A DNA stretch of 64,000 nt from CSP1-4 sp963777975. GTDB taxonomy: Bacteria > Chloroflexota > Limnocylindria > Limnocylindrales > CSP1-4. Every line of letters starts with the position of its first letter. Position 1 is the stretch's first letter. This document shows, piece by piece, positions 26,622 through 36,875 of the stretch. Where the stretch lies: NCBI GenBank assembly GCA_963777975.1, contig CAVZSO010000003.1, positions 383,261 through 447,260 on the forward strand. The letters are read 5' to 3'. Made by a program: the position numbers and the translations under genes. Below the pieces are notes generated by a model. The model worked only from the letters and a program-made list of their open reading frames with translations, did not search any database and was not told the DNA's origin.

Positions 26622-29600
26622 TTATGGCAGGACGTCCCAGAAGACGTAGTCGGCGATCGCTTTGGCGGCCTTCGGATTGGCCGAGGCGCCCGGCGTGAAG
26701 ACGCCGCTGTCACCGCTCTCGTTGAAGGCTCGCCATCGCCGCCTGGGCGGTGTTGATGGCTGTGATGCTGGTGCCGCAATAGGCTGCTTTGGCCTGATCG
26801 ATGCTGACGCCAGTCGGGGATGAGCCGAAGAGCTGGTTGTTGAGGATGGCCGCCAGCAACTGCTGGAGTAGGCGCATCCGCGCCTTGTCGATGCGCGTTG
26901 CGGTTGGTGCCGGTCGAGGTCTTGGCGATGCTCGACCAGAATCCGCCTTCGACCTGCGCGACAGTCAAGGGCCCGACGCAGTCGGGCTACCGTCGGCAGA
27001 TGGTCATCTCAGCAGCGGTCATGCCGTCGGTCTGGATGCCGCCGACAATCTGAGGTGCAGAGTTCCAGACCAGGCTGAGCAGGCTGAGGTGCGTCGCCCA
27101 GAAGCCCTGCGTCCGGGTCGTCAGGGCACCGCTGTTGATGAAGGTGCAGGTCACGGTCGTGCCGGCAGACAGGTCGTTGATCGTGCCGGTCCTGGTGTTG
27201 GCGTCACCGCTGACCGTCGTCCCGGCGACGCCAGCGACCGTGATCACGCAGGTGACGTCCGTCAGGACGAAGCCTGGCTCGATGCCCTCGATGACCGTGT
27301 AGTCACCGCCGATCCCAGCCGGCGCTGATGAGGAACGACTTGGAGTCCGCCCCGGCGCACGCCGGGTGCCGAGGTCGTCAGTGTGAACGGTGTCGTGAAG
27401 CCGTTGCCGCCGGTCGTCGTGAAGTCGAATGGGCCACCAGCGACACCCGTCGTGATCTTCTTGACGATGATCGTCGGTCAGCTGCGTGTTGGTGAAGGTG
27501 CAGCTGACCGTCTCGGCCGCGTCGAGGTCGATGGTCACCGTCGTGTCGCCGGGTCGTAGTCACCGCCGGACCCGATCGACGACGGTCGGGGTCGCCCGGT
27601 GCAGACGATGTTCGTCAGGTCGTAGCCGGTGATCGGCGCGTCTCGGTGACGGTGGAGCTGCCGGGCAGGAGGTTCGCGAAGAGTCTTGGTTGGTGAGGGT
27701 GCCGTCGGCGTCGTCATCGAGGCGGAGTTGCTGGCAGCCCGGTGCCGGGTGTGTCGGTGTAGGCGAAGTCGTGGCCGTCGGTCGGGCACGGTGTCCTTGA
27801 TGATCGTGATCGAGCCGGCTGGGTGTTGGTGAAGGTGCAGCTGACCGTCTCGGCCGCGGTCGAGGTCGATGGTCACCGACGTGTCGCCGGTGTCGTAGTC
27901 GCCGTCGGCGCCGATCTGGATGGTCGAGGGTGCACCGGAGCAGACGATGTTCGTCAGGTTGTAGCCGGTGATCGGCGCGTCTCGGTGACGGTGGAGCTGC
28001 CGGGCAGGAGGTTCGGCACGAAGGTCTTCGTGTTGGTGAGGGTGCCGTCGGCGTCGTCATCGAGGCGGAAGTCGCTGCGCCCGGTGCCGCGTGCGTCGGT
28101 GTAGGCGAAGTCGTGGCCATCGTTGGGCACGATGTCCTTGATGATCGTGATCGAGCCGCGCTGGGTGTTGGTGAAGGTGCAGCTGACCGTCTCGGCCGCG
28201 TCGAGGTCGATGGTCACCGCCGTGTCGCCGGGTCGAAGTCCCGTCGGCGCCGATGTCGACGGTCGGCGGTGGCCCGGTGCAGACGATGTTCGTCAGGTTG
28301 TAGCCGGTGATCGGCGCGTCTCGGTGACGGTGGAGATGCCGGGCAGAGGTTCGGGAAGAGGTCTTGGTTGGTGAGGGTGCCGTCGGCGTCGTCATCGAGG
28401 CGGAAGCCGCTGACGCCCGGTGCCGCGTGCGTCGGTGTAGGCGAAGTCGTGGCCATCGTTGGGCACGGTGTCCTTGATGATCGTGATCGAGCCGAGCTGG
28501 GTGTTGGTGAAGGTGCAGCTGACCGCCTCGCCGCGGCGAGGTCATGGTGACCGTCGTGTCGCCGGGATCGAAGTCACCCGGGCGCCGTGACGCCGGTCGA
28601 GTCGGTGTCTCCGGTGCAGACGATGTTCGTCAGGTGTAGCCGCTTCGGCCGTCTCGGTGACCGTCGGGCGACGCCGTCGGTGAGGTTCGTGAAGACTTCG
28701 TGTTGGACAGGGTGCCGTCGGCGTCGTCGTCGAGGCTGAAGTTGCTGAGCCCGGCGCCGGTCGTCGTGTAGGCGAAGTCGGTGGCGTCGTCGGGACCGTG
28801 TCCTTGATGATCGTGATCGACCGAGCTTGGTGTTGGTGAACGTGCAGCTGACCGACTCGCCGTCGGCGAGGGTCACGCTGACCGACGTGTCACCTGGTCG
28901 AAGCCCCCGAGGCGCCGATGACGACGGTCGAGTCGGTGGCTCCGGTGCAGACGATGTCGGAGAGGCTGTAGCCGCCTCGGTGTCTCGGTGACCGTCCGGG
29001 CGACGCCGTTGGTGAGGTTCGCTGAAGATCTTCGTGTTCGGCGAGGGTGCCGTCGGCGTCGTCATCGAGCGGAAGTTGCTGAGCCCGGTGCCGGTCGTCG
29101 TGTAGGCGAAGTCGTGCGCGTCGGTTGGGGACGGTGTCCTTGATGATCGTGAGCGAGCCGCGCTGGGTGTTGGTGAAGGTGCAGCTGACCGCCTCGGCCG
29201 CGTCGAGGTCATGGTCGACCGTCGTGTCGCCGGTGTCGAAGTCACCGTCGAGGCGCCGATCGTCGAGGTCGGCGGTCACCCGGTGCAGACGATGTTCGTT
29301 AGGTCGTAGCCGGTGACCGGCAGCGTCTCGGTGACGGTGGAGCTGCCGGGCAGGACGTTCGGGAACGGGTCTTGGTTGGTGAGGGTCCCGTCGGCGTCGT
29401 CATCGAGCGGGAGCCGATGCAGCCCGGTGCCGGTGCGTCGTGTAGGCGAAGTCGTGGCCACCGTTGGGCACGGTGTCCTTGATGATCGTGATCGAGCCTG
29501 CGCCGTGTTCACATAGGTGCAGGTCAGGGTGTCGCCTGTCGCCGCTCTTGGTAACGGTGACGGTCTGCCCGCCGATGATGAACGTCGTGCCGCCCGCGCC

Positions 29601-31326
29601 GTTGACGGTCAGGCTGCAGTTCAGGCTGGTGAAGGTCCAGCCGTCAGGCGGAGGCGGCGGATCCTCGGTCACATCGATCGGTCGTCGGTCCCTGGCGTCA
29701 GGTCGAGGAACTCATGGGTGCCGGTGGCGCCAGACGTCAGGATGCTGAAGTCGTTCAATCCCTCGCCGGTGACCGCGTAGTCGAAGGTGTCATCCCCGCC
29801 GATCGTGTTCTTGACGATGATCAAGTTGAACGGGTTGATGATGGCACCGGTCTGCATCTGGTTGTCGCGCTGACCGACGGACTCGCCGTCCGATCGCTTC
29901 GAGCGAGACGTGGTACGGCGAGCCAGGAACGGCGGTGGCGCCGCCCGAGCGCCCATCTGCGTGCTGAGGGCCACGTGGGCACCGAACCAGATGCCGATCG
30001 AGCACGTCGTGTACGCCCTGCTTCGTCGCGCACGCGTCGCTGTCATTGCCGACGGTGAACTGCAGCGGTGATCGCTGTCTCGCTGTCACCCAGCGTACGA
30101 GCCACTCGCGATCGCCGGTCCGGCGGTCACCGAAGGCGTGCCGTCGCGCATTACCGAGCGTGAAGGGCGACCGGCGGGCTGCGGGACGTCGGGGTTTTCG
30201 GCCGTGAAGGCCGGATTCGGATCATGCAGGGATGGGCGTCGTGATCTGCGGCCAGTCGGTGCAGCCGGCGATGCCGTCGCAGAGGTCCGCGTATCCAGCT
30301 TCGGAGTAATCCCACGTCGTCAGGTAGTCGTAGGCATGCTTGCCGCCCTTCGTCGTTCCGTACTGGAACGTCACGGTGTGCGTGCTGCCCGCGGTGAGAC
30401 CCGTCAACCACAGACGCTGGACGGTGGCGTCGCCCTCGTGGTACGTCGAGTTGTTCGCGTTCAGGTTGCCGTTGATCCAGCGGCAATCCCGTGATCGCCG
30501 GTCGCATAGCCGTCGCCGTCGTCGTTGGAGCATTGGTCGTACGTGCCGATCGAGGCATCGGTGAACCAGGTCTTCGCGACGCGGCCCGTGTCGAGGCCGG
30601 TGGCGGTCACGCTGTAGTTCGCCACGAACCAGTCGGGCAGCTTGAACTGGTCCTTGATCGTGCCGTCCTTGGCGACGTCGACGATGACGCCGCGGCTCCA
30701 GGACTGGCCGGCATCGTCGTTGACGACGATGCGCACGCCGGAGGGCTCGTCGCCCTGCCAGTTGGTGCCGGTCAGGACGACCTTGCCGCCCGGGCGGATA
30801 GTCGGCCTTGTCGCTGGCGATGGTCGGCTCGCCGGACGCGGCGGCGACGGCGGTCGTCTCGGCAGCGGCCGCGCGGCCTTCTTGTCCTGGCCCTTGTTGC
30901 TCTTGTCGGGCTTGTTTGCGTTGCCCTTCGGGGCCTTGTCCTTGGAGCCGCCGTTGCCCTTGGTCGTCGGGCCGGCGTCCTTCTTCGGCCACCCTTCGCG
31001 TCGGTCGTCGGCGCCGTCTGGGTGTCGGTCGACCCCTTCTTCGCCTTGGCATCAGCTGCCTTGCCCTTGGCATCGGTCTGGGTGCTCGCAGTCGGATCAG
31101 AGGTCGGCTTGCCGGCGAAGGTGCCGGACGGTGCCAGGACCATGAAGGAGAGCAGAGCGATCTGAACCACGACAGCCGCCGTCCGGCCGAGCTTGCGCAT
31201 GCGACGACCGGGGCCGGGCATGAGGGGGCCCGTGTCCTTTGCCGCGACCACGAGGGATGCCTCGACGTCACGCGGGTTCGGGACGATGAGACCGTCAGGC
31301 CATTCGTCGTTCGGTCGCCAGGACAT
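26622..31326 (-). pseudogene. Giant secreted prealbumin-like repeat protein, many frameshifts
   Basis: Reconstructed as about 1,560 aa. N-terminal signal or anchor helix (VVVQIALLSFMVLAPSGTFA), then a Lys/Asp/Ala-rich linker. An IPT/Ig-like module follows (VVLTGTNWQGDEP to VAKTWFTDASIG), then a second module (QCSNDDGDGY, GNLNANNSTYHEGDA, KGGKHAYDYLTTWDY). Next is a serum-protein-like block (TIGGDDTFDYAVTGEGLNDF), six prealbumin-like repeats, one diverged copy, and a C-terminal module with GFWATH, VEGGFWSSI, LLQQLLAAILNNQLFG and AINTAQAAMASLNESGDS. It ends at TAA 26624-26622. All pieces are collinear but spread over three frames with well over ten indels. Such proteins are exported adhesin- or matrix-like surface proteins; the role here is inferred. 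Confidence 0.75.
27543..29500 (-). repeat. Six coding repeats of ~338 bp (prealbumin-like domains)
   Basis: Six near-identical units of 330-341 bp, marked by the sequence GCAGACGATGTTCG at about 27600, 27942, 28280, 28617, 28949 (diverged) and 29285. Each encodes ~112 aa with the blocks SITIIKD, DFAYT, DDDADGTL, STVTET, ITGYNLTNIVC and AETVSCTFTNTQ. Units differ by point changes and single-base indels. The spacing is far larger and the content far more protein-like than in a CRISPR array. Confidence 0.85.
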
Positions 31327-31691
31327 CGGTGCCTCCCTCGCCCCTCATCCGGGGGCTTCGTGGCCCGATCCGATCGGGCCCATGATGGTTCGGCCGCTAG
31401 CGGTTTCCCTCAGATCGGTCAAGGAGTGTTGCCGGGGTCCTGCCCACGTCGAATCGCCGCTTGATGCCTGAGCACTCGCCGCGCATGGCGGCAGAGCGGG
31501 CTGGAGTCATCGAGGGCGATCCCCGAAGACGCACGGGCGATGACCGGGCACTGGGCCTCCCTGCGCCTCGGCTCGCATCGGGCGGATGCGAGGCGAAGCC
31601 AGACGTGGTCGATCGAGACGGACGCTGGGTCGATGGAGTCCGCCGCGGAGGACCGTTGTAGCCCCGCGGCACCCGGCTGGTCAAGGGGTTA

Positions 31692-31752
31692 GGTGGGGTC
31701 TGGTGAGGTTTGTAATGTGCCGCAAGTCTGGCCCGGAGCGTGAGACCCCACC
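31692..31752. repeat. Perfect 10-bp inverted repeat with 41-base spacer
   Basis: GGTGGGGTCT (31692-31701) is the exact reverse complement of AGACCCCACC (31743-31752). It sits 168 bp upstream of the aminotransferase start. It could be an RNA hairpin or a DNA-binding site; a small remnant of a mobile element is another option. Confidence 0.5.
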
Positions 31753-31830
31753 ATGTCGGGCGCCGGAGGCACCTCAAAGTGGTGCGCGGGCGCACCACGA
31801 CGGCCCGGCGACCGGACTGCAGAGGCGCTC

Positions 31831-31872
31831 GGATATACTCCGACCGGTATCCAGTCTGCATACTTTCTATGC
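31831..31872 (+). promoter_or_regulatory. Promoter with two adjacent dyads upstream of the aminotransferase
   Basis: TATACT (31834-31839) is a good -10 hexamer. It lies inside the dyad GGATA (31831-31835)/TATCC (31848-31852), and a second dyad GCATA (31858-31862)/TATGC (31868-31872) follows six bases on. Both are AT-rich islands in a GC-rich region, as expected for repressor or Lrp-like sites covering the promoter. Confidence 0.45.
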
Positions 31873-31919
31873 GTTCAGGCGGCGACGGCCGCGCCCACCG
31901 GCACCACCAGGAGCGACCC

Positions 31920-33228
31920 GTGACCGACGTCATCGACCGCCGCAGCCCGAGCCCCAGCCGCCCGGTGCCGGACATCATCACCGAGCTGCCGGGCCCCAAG
32001 GCGCGGGCCCACATCGCCTTCGACGAGTCGATCACGTCGCCCAGCCTGCCCCGGGCCTACCCCATCGTGCCCGTGCGCGGCGACGGGCTGGAGGTCGAGG
32101 ACATCGATGGCAACCTGTTCCTCGATTTCGCGGCCGGCATCGCGGTCAACTCGACCGGCCATAGCCACGAGCGGGTGGTCGAGGTCATCGCGCAGCAGGC
32201 CGCCGACCTGCTCCACTTCAGCGCGTCGGACTTCTACCTGCCCATCTACGCCCATGCTGCCGCCGAGCTGGCCCGGATCGCCCCGATGTCGGGCAAGGTC
32301 CGCGTCTTCCTCGGCAACTCCGGCGCCGAGGTCGTGGAGGCCGCCTTCAAGCTCGCGCGCCACCACACCCGACGCCAGAACGTGGTCGCCTTCCTTGGTG
32401 CCTTCCACGGCCGCACCTACGGCGCCCTGTCGTTGACCGGCTCGAAGGCCAAGTACCACGCCGGCTTCGGGCCGCTCCTGCCCGGTGTCTACCACGTGCC
32501 CTATGGCAGCGCCGGGCCTCGACGAGCTCGAGCAGCGCGTCTTCAAGCGCCTCATGCCCGCCGACGAGTTCGCGGCCATCTTCGTGGAGCCCGTCCAGGG
32601 CGAGGGCGGCTACGTCGTGCCCGATGATGCATTCCTGCCGCGCCTGCGAGAGATCTGCGACCGCCACGGGATCGTGATGGTCGCCGACGAGGTCCAGTCG
32701 GGCGCCGGGCGGACCGGGAAGATGTGGGCCATCCAGCACTGGGGCGTCGAGCCCGACGTCCTGCTGACCGCCAAGGGCATCGCCTCGGGCATGCCCATCG
32801 CCGGCATGATCGCCAAGGACGAGCTCATGACCTGGGGCCCCGGTGCCCACGGCTCGACCTACGGCGGCAACCCGGTCGCCTGCGCCGCCCTCATCGAGAC
32901 CGTCCGCATGCTCGAGGGCGAGCTCGTCGCGAACGCCGCCGTGCGGGGCGACCAGGCGACAGCGGGCCTGCGCGCCATCCAGCAGCGCCACCCAGCGACC
33001 ATCCGGGACGTCCGCGGCCTGGGCCTCATGATCGGCGTCGAGTTCGACTCGGCCGAAACCTCCGACGCCATCCAGACCGCCTGCTTCCAGAAGGGCCTGC
33101 TGGTCCTCGAGGCCGGCGAAGGCGCCATCCGCCTGTCCCCCGCCCTCATCGTCAGCGAGGAGCAGATCGAGACCGCGCTGCGCATCTTCGCCGAGGCCGT
33201 CGCCGAGGTCGAGGCTCAGCGCAGCTGA
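31920..33228 (+). CDS. Class III aminotransferase (GabT/ornithine-type), one frameshift
   Basis: PLP-dependent aminotransferase of about 436 aa, closest in style to archaeal broad-range 4-aminobutyrate/ornithine aminotransferases. Blocks are DIDGNLFLDFAAGIAV, GHSHERVVE, FLGNSGAEVVEAAFKLAR, AFHGRTYGALSLTGSK, VEPVQGEGG, ADEVQSGAGRTG, the PLP lysine in TAKGIASGMP, and STYGGNPVACAA. One frameshift near 32515, in the GCCGGGCC run, separates the N-terminal 200 residues from the rest; removing one G restores the frame. The GTG start at 31920 follows an AGGAG box. A role in amine or omega-amino-acid breakdown is likely; the donor is not decided. Confidence 0.87.
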
Positions 33229-33257
33229 CCTCGGGGGATGACGGTCGCTGTGGCCCG

Positions 33258-34449
33258 TCAGGCCTCGACGGCTGACACGTCCGAGGCACGCAGTCGCATC
33301 GCCAGCATGGCCACGCCGATGAGGATCGCGGTGCCCATGATCGGTGCGCCGATGCGCTTGATCTCGGCGGAGTCGGCCACGAGGCCGACCAGGAAGATGG
33401 CCAGGCCGATGTTGATCGCCCAGAAGACGACCTCCCGCAACCAGCGCGGTCCGACCACGCGATCCGCCGAGAGCGTGAGCACCAAGCCGAAGAGCAGATT
33501 GGTCATCACGCCGATGAACGCCGCATGGTCGCTGGCGATGATGAGGCCCGTCGGGATCGCTGACGTATCGGGGTTCTGGATGAACTGGCTCACGAGGTAC
33601 ATGAAGATGGCCGTCGCGACGAGGACGAACAGCGCCGACGCGGCGAAGTAGCGTCGTCCCGGAATCGACCAGCCAGTCCGTCCGCACGGCGGCCGGGAGG
33701 ACCCGGACGACGAACAGGACGACCGCGATGAGCTCGAGCAGCAGGTCGAGCCCGCCGGCTGCCTGGAGCGCTTCGGCGGGCAGGAAGAGCAGCGCGCCAG
33801 AGAGGACGATGCCGCCGAGGAACAGCGCCGCGAGCTGGACGACGCCGGCCCTCGGCCGGTCGCTGGTGCCCTTCGTCTGCCACTCGATGAAGCCCATGGC
33901 GGCCAGGATCAGGTAGCTGAAGACCATGGTCGAGGCGTGCGCACCGACGACGTCGCTGCCGGCGGGAAAGATCACGGTCTGGGTCGCGAGCTGGACCTGG
34001 AACAGGACGCCGATGATGGCGCCGTACGTGAAGGTGGTCAGTCCGAGAGCGACAGCCAGGCCGGGCAGGCTGCGTCCGCCGCGCGTCGCCCGCCAGATCC
34101 AGACGAAGACCCAGAGCACGGCGATCATGAGTGCGACGCCGGTCAGCGCCCGGCCCGCCAGGTTGCCGAAGTAGAAGGCGGCCACGTAGATGGGGATGAG
34201 GATCGCCAGGGAGATCGCGAGCCGTCGATCGGCCGAACGCGTCAACCACATCGCCGACGCGACGATCCCGAGCGTGATCCACCCGAGCGTGCCCGAGTGG
34301 ACGTGCGTGAGGAGCTGGTTTCGATCGAACTCGTAGAGATCCAGGCCGTTCACGATCCCGATGACGATCGTCACCAGGAAGACGGCCATCGCGACCAGGT
34401 ACAGGTTGCGCACCCAGCGCCCCACCTCGCCGACTCCCGCCATCGACAT
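33258..34449 (-). CDS. Polytopic membrane protein with conserved His residues, one frameshift
   Basis: About 397 aa with ten to twelve predicted membrane helices. Notable His sites in or near helices are THVHSGTLGWITLG (second helix), VVGAHASTMVFSYL, and SDHAAFIGVMTNLLFG after a frameshift near 33660. The spaced His pairs recall the heme-binding helices of the heme-copper-oxidase subunit I superfamily, but the Cu-ligand motif is not seen, so this is only a distant suggestion. I do not recognise a specific family. The start at ATG 34449 is preceded by a strong GGAGG box and replaces an earlier in-frame ATG. It is convergent with the aminotransferase gene and divergent from the CoA-transferase genes. 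Confidence 0.6.
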
Positions 34450-34656
34450 CTGGACTCCCTCCTCCGCGACCACGCTTCGCCACAGATCCACGCCGGGAAG
34501 CCCGCCACGCCATCACCGGCATCGGCAGAACGAGGCTCAGCCTACCGAGCGTGTCAATGGCGTCCAACGCGCTGCCGGCACCGGCCTCGCCGCGTCCTCC
34601 AGCGCCGGGCCGTCCGGCACGCGGCATGGGCCGCACCGCTCTGGCATCATCGGGCG

Positions 34657-35583
34657 GTGAGCTCCCCAAGCAAGGTCGCCACCATGCGCGACGCCGTGGC
34701 GGACCTGGTGCGCGACGGTGACACCGTGGCCATCGAGGGCTTCACGCACCTCATCAGCTTCGCGGCGGGCCACGAGATCATCCGGCAGAAGAAGCGTGAG
34801 CTGACGCTGGCGCGCATGACGCCGGACGTCATCTACGACCAGATGATCGGCGCCGGCGTGGCCTCCAAGCTCATCTTCAGCTGGCTCGGCAATCCGGGCG
34901 TCGGTGGCCTGCACGCCGTCCGTCGGCGGATCGAGGACGAGGATCCCGCCCCACTCGAGGTCGAGGAGTACAGCCACTTCGGCATGGTCTCGCGCTATAC
35001 GGCGGGTGCCATGAACCTGCCCTTCTTCCCGCTCCGCTCCTACTTCGAGTCCGACCTGCCCACGGCCAACCCGAAGATCCGCCGCCTCGAGTCGCCCTAC
35101 GGCGACGGCCCGGTCTATGCCGTGCCGCCGCTGCGACCGGACGTGACCATCGTCCACGCGCAACGCGCCGACGCTGCCGGCGATACGCAGGTCTGGGGCC
35201 TGCTCGGCTGCCAGAAGGAGGCCGCCTTCGCCGCCGAGCGGCTGATCGTCGTCGTGGAGGAGCTGGTCGACGAGTCGGTCGTGCGGGCCGATCCCAACCG
35301 GACCATCATCCCCGGCCTCATCGTCGATGCGGTCGTCGTCGAGCCCTTCGGCGCGCATCCCTCGTACGCGCAGGGCTACTACGACCGCGACAACCACTTC
35401 TACCTGGAGTGGGACGCCATCTCCCGCGACGCCACCGCCCTCGATGCCTGGCTGGGCGAGTTCGTCCACGGCGTCGCCGACCGATCGGAGTACATGGCCA
35501 AGCTCGGCGAAGCAGCTCGGGAGCGCATCCGGCCGTCGGGCTCTGCACCCTCTGGTTCGGTCGACTACGGCGAGTACCGATGA
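34657..35583 (+). CDS. CoA-transferase subunit A (family I)
   Basis: The 308-aa alpha subunit of a two-chain acyl-CoA:carboxylate CoA-transferase, in the glutaconate/3-oxoadipate/IpdA-like group. It has AIEGFTHLISF with the N-terminal glycine-rich turn, MTPDVIYDQMIGAG, WLGNPGVGGLHAV and DVTIVHAQRADAAGDTQVWG. The catalytic Glu is expected in subunit B of some members and A of others; none can be assigned with confidence here. The GTG start at 34657 fits the normal N-terminus. Its stop overlaps the subunit B ATG (ATGA). The transferred acyl group is unknown. Confidence 0.82.
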   Translation: MSSPSKVATMRDAVADLVRDGDTVAIEGFTHLISFAAGHEIIRQKKRELTLARMTPDVIYDQMIGAGVASKLIFSWLGNPGVGGLHAVRRRIEDEDPAPLEVEEYSHFGMVSRYTAGAMNLPFFPLRSYFESDLPTANPKIRRLESPYGDGPVYAVPPLRPDVTIVHAQRADAAGDTQVWGLLGCQKEAAFAAERLIVVVEELVDESVVRADPNRTIIPGLIVDAVVVEPFGAHPSYAQGYYDRDNHFYLEWDAISRDATALDAWLGEFVHGVADRSEYMAKLGEAARERIRPSGSAPSGSVDYGEYR

Positions 35584-36378
35584 GCGACGTCGGCGCCCCT
35601 GCCGTGGCTGCCTTCAGCCGTTCGGAGATGATGATCGTGGCCGCGGCCCGTGAGCTCGCCGGCCAGCACGTCTGCTTCGTCGGTGTCGGGCTGCCCAACA
35701 TCGCCGTCAACCTGGCCAAGCGGACGGTCTCCCCGGACATGGAGCTGGTCTACGAGGCCGGCGTCTTCGGTGCGCAGCCGGCCCGCCTGCCCGCTGAGCA
35801 TCGGCGATCCGACCATCGTCACCCGTGCCACCGCGGTCGTCAGCATGCTGGAGCTCTTCGGCTACTACCTCCAGCGGGGCCTCATCGACGTCGGCTTCCT
35901 GGGTGCCGCCCAGATCGATCGCTTCGGCAACATCAACACCACCGTCATCGGCGACTACGCCCATCCGACGACCCGCTTGCCCGGCTCCGGCGGCGCCTGC
36001 GAGATCGCGATCAACGCGCGCGAGGTCTTCGTGATCATGCGCCAGAGCCCGCGCAGCTTCGTCGAGCGGATCGACTTCCGAACCTCGCCCGGCAACCTTG
36101 GTGGGGCCGAGGCGGCCGCCAGGATCCGGACGGAGCAGGGCTGGCTGGGGCGGGGGCCGTCGGTCGTGGTGACCGACCTGGGCATCTACCACTTCGACGA
36201 CGAGGGCGAGATGCGCCTCGACTCGCTCCATCCGGGCGCCACGCTCGAGCACGTCCATGCCGCGATGGCCTGGCGGCCCAAGGTCTCCGACCATCTGGCG
36301 GTCACCCCGGCTCCGACCACCGAGGAGCTCCGCCTCATCCGCGCCGAGCTCGATCCCGAGGGCGTCTACACGAAGTAG
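35580..36378 (+). CDS. CoA-transferase subunit B (family I), one frameshift
   Basis: Beta subunit of about 265 aa, translationally coupled to subunit A. The N-terminal part has VCFVGVGLPNIAVNLAKR and PDMELVYEAGVFGAQPARLP. A frameshift near 35795 (the run CTGCCCGCTG carries one extra C) leads to SIGDPTIVTRATAVVSMLELF, VGFLGAAQIDRFGNINTTVIG, RLPGSGGACEIA and a C-terminal LHPGATLEHV. All are conserved blocks of glutaconate-type CoA-transferase subunits. Joined as one gene the protein is complete. It probably forms a heterotetramer with subunit A in the cytoplasm. Confidence 0.82.
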
Positions 36379-36432
36379 GCCGGGGCGAAGCTGTGCGGCA
36401 TGGCGTCGGAATCCCGTAGCGGCGACCGAAGG

Positions 36433-36870
36433 TCGCGATCCGACCGCCACCGCCGGCGGATCAGGCGGCGATCACGAGCCTGATCCATCGAGGCGCCTCA
36501 ACCCGCGAGACCCGACGGCGACCTTCGATTGGCGCCGGTTCAGGTTGCGGTCGATGGCGACCAGGTCGTGGGGACGGCGCAGCTCCGGATCCACCGGCGC
36601 GGCAAGCGGGAGCTCGCCTCGCTCGTCGTTGAGCCATCGCACCGCCGCTCGGGCTCGGCGGTCGGCTCGTCGAGACCGTCATCGGGGACGCACCGGGCAC
36701 GCTCTACCTCATGACCATCCGCGAGACGGAAGGGTTCTTCCGCGCTTCGGGTTCGAGACGCGGTCAAGGCTGGCTCGACGCCGGCCGACTTCCGTCGCCA
36801 GTTCCGCATCGGCCAGATCGCGACGGCGATCTTCTCGATCCCGCGCGCCAGTCGATCCGGCAGAGGCTGC
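36433..36870 (+). pseudogene. GNAT-family N-acetyltransferase, four or more frameshifts
   Basis: Pieces in three frames read in order as a single GNAT protein of ~145 aa: RPPPPADQAAITSLIHRG, RLNPRD and FDWRRF, VAVDGDQVVGTAQLRIHRRG, ELASLVVEPSHRRSG (acetyl-CoA-loop region), LVETVIGDAPGTLYLMTIRE, EGFF, then FGFE and TPADFRRQFRIGQIAT. The order and the core E-L-A-S-L-V-V-E-P-x-x-R-x-x-G block are typical. The start and stop are approximate because of the shifts. It overlaps the convergent membrane-protein gene at its end. The substrate is unknown. Confidence 0.6.
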
Positions 36871-36875
36871 GCGAG

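Larger units (their letters stand above)
31327..31919. promoter_or_regulatory. 593-bp intergenic region with no gene
   Basis: This region lies between two divergent starts and holds no open frame with protein-like character. It includes the promoter area of the giant repeat protein, a long-arm inverted repeat (31692-31752) and two AT-rich dyads (31831-31872) just before the aminotransferase gene, each listed separately. Confidence 0.6.

Noticed and set aside
27543..29500. Regular repeats considered as a CRISPR array
   Set aside because: The ~338-bp period, protein-coding character and lack of short palindromic repeats with variable spacers rule it out.
31461..31661. Possible small gene in the 593-bp gap
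   Set aside because: No ribosome binding site, an Arg/Gly-rich composition without any hydrophobic core, and no similarity to a known small protein.
32347..34491. 714-codon frame as one membrane protein
   Set aside because: Only the first ~270 codons look like membrane helices; past 33660 the correct continuation is in another frame, and the rest is antisense to the aminotransferase.
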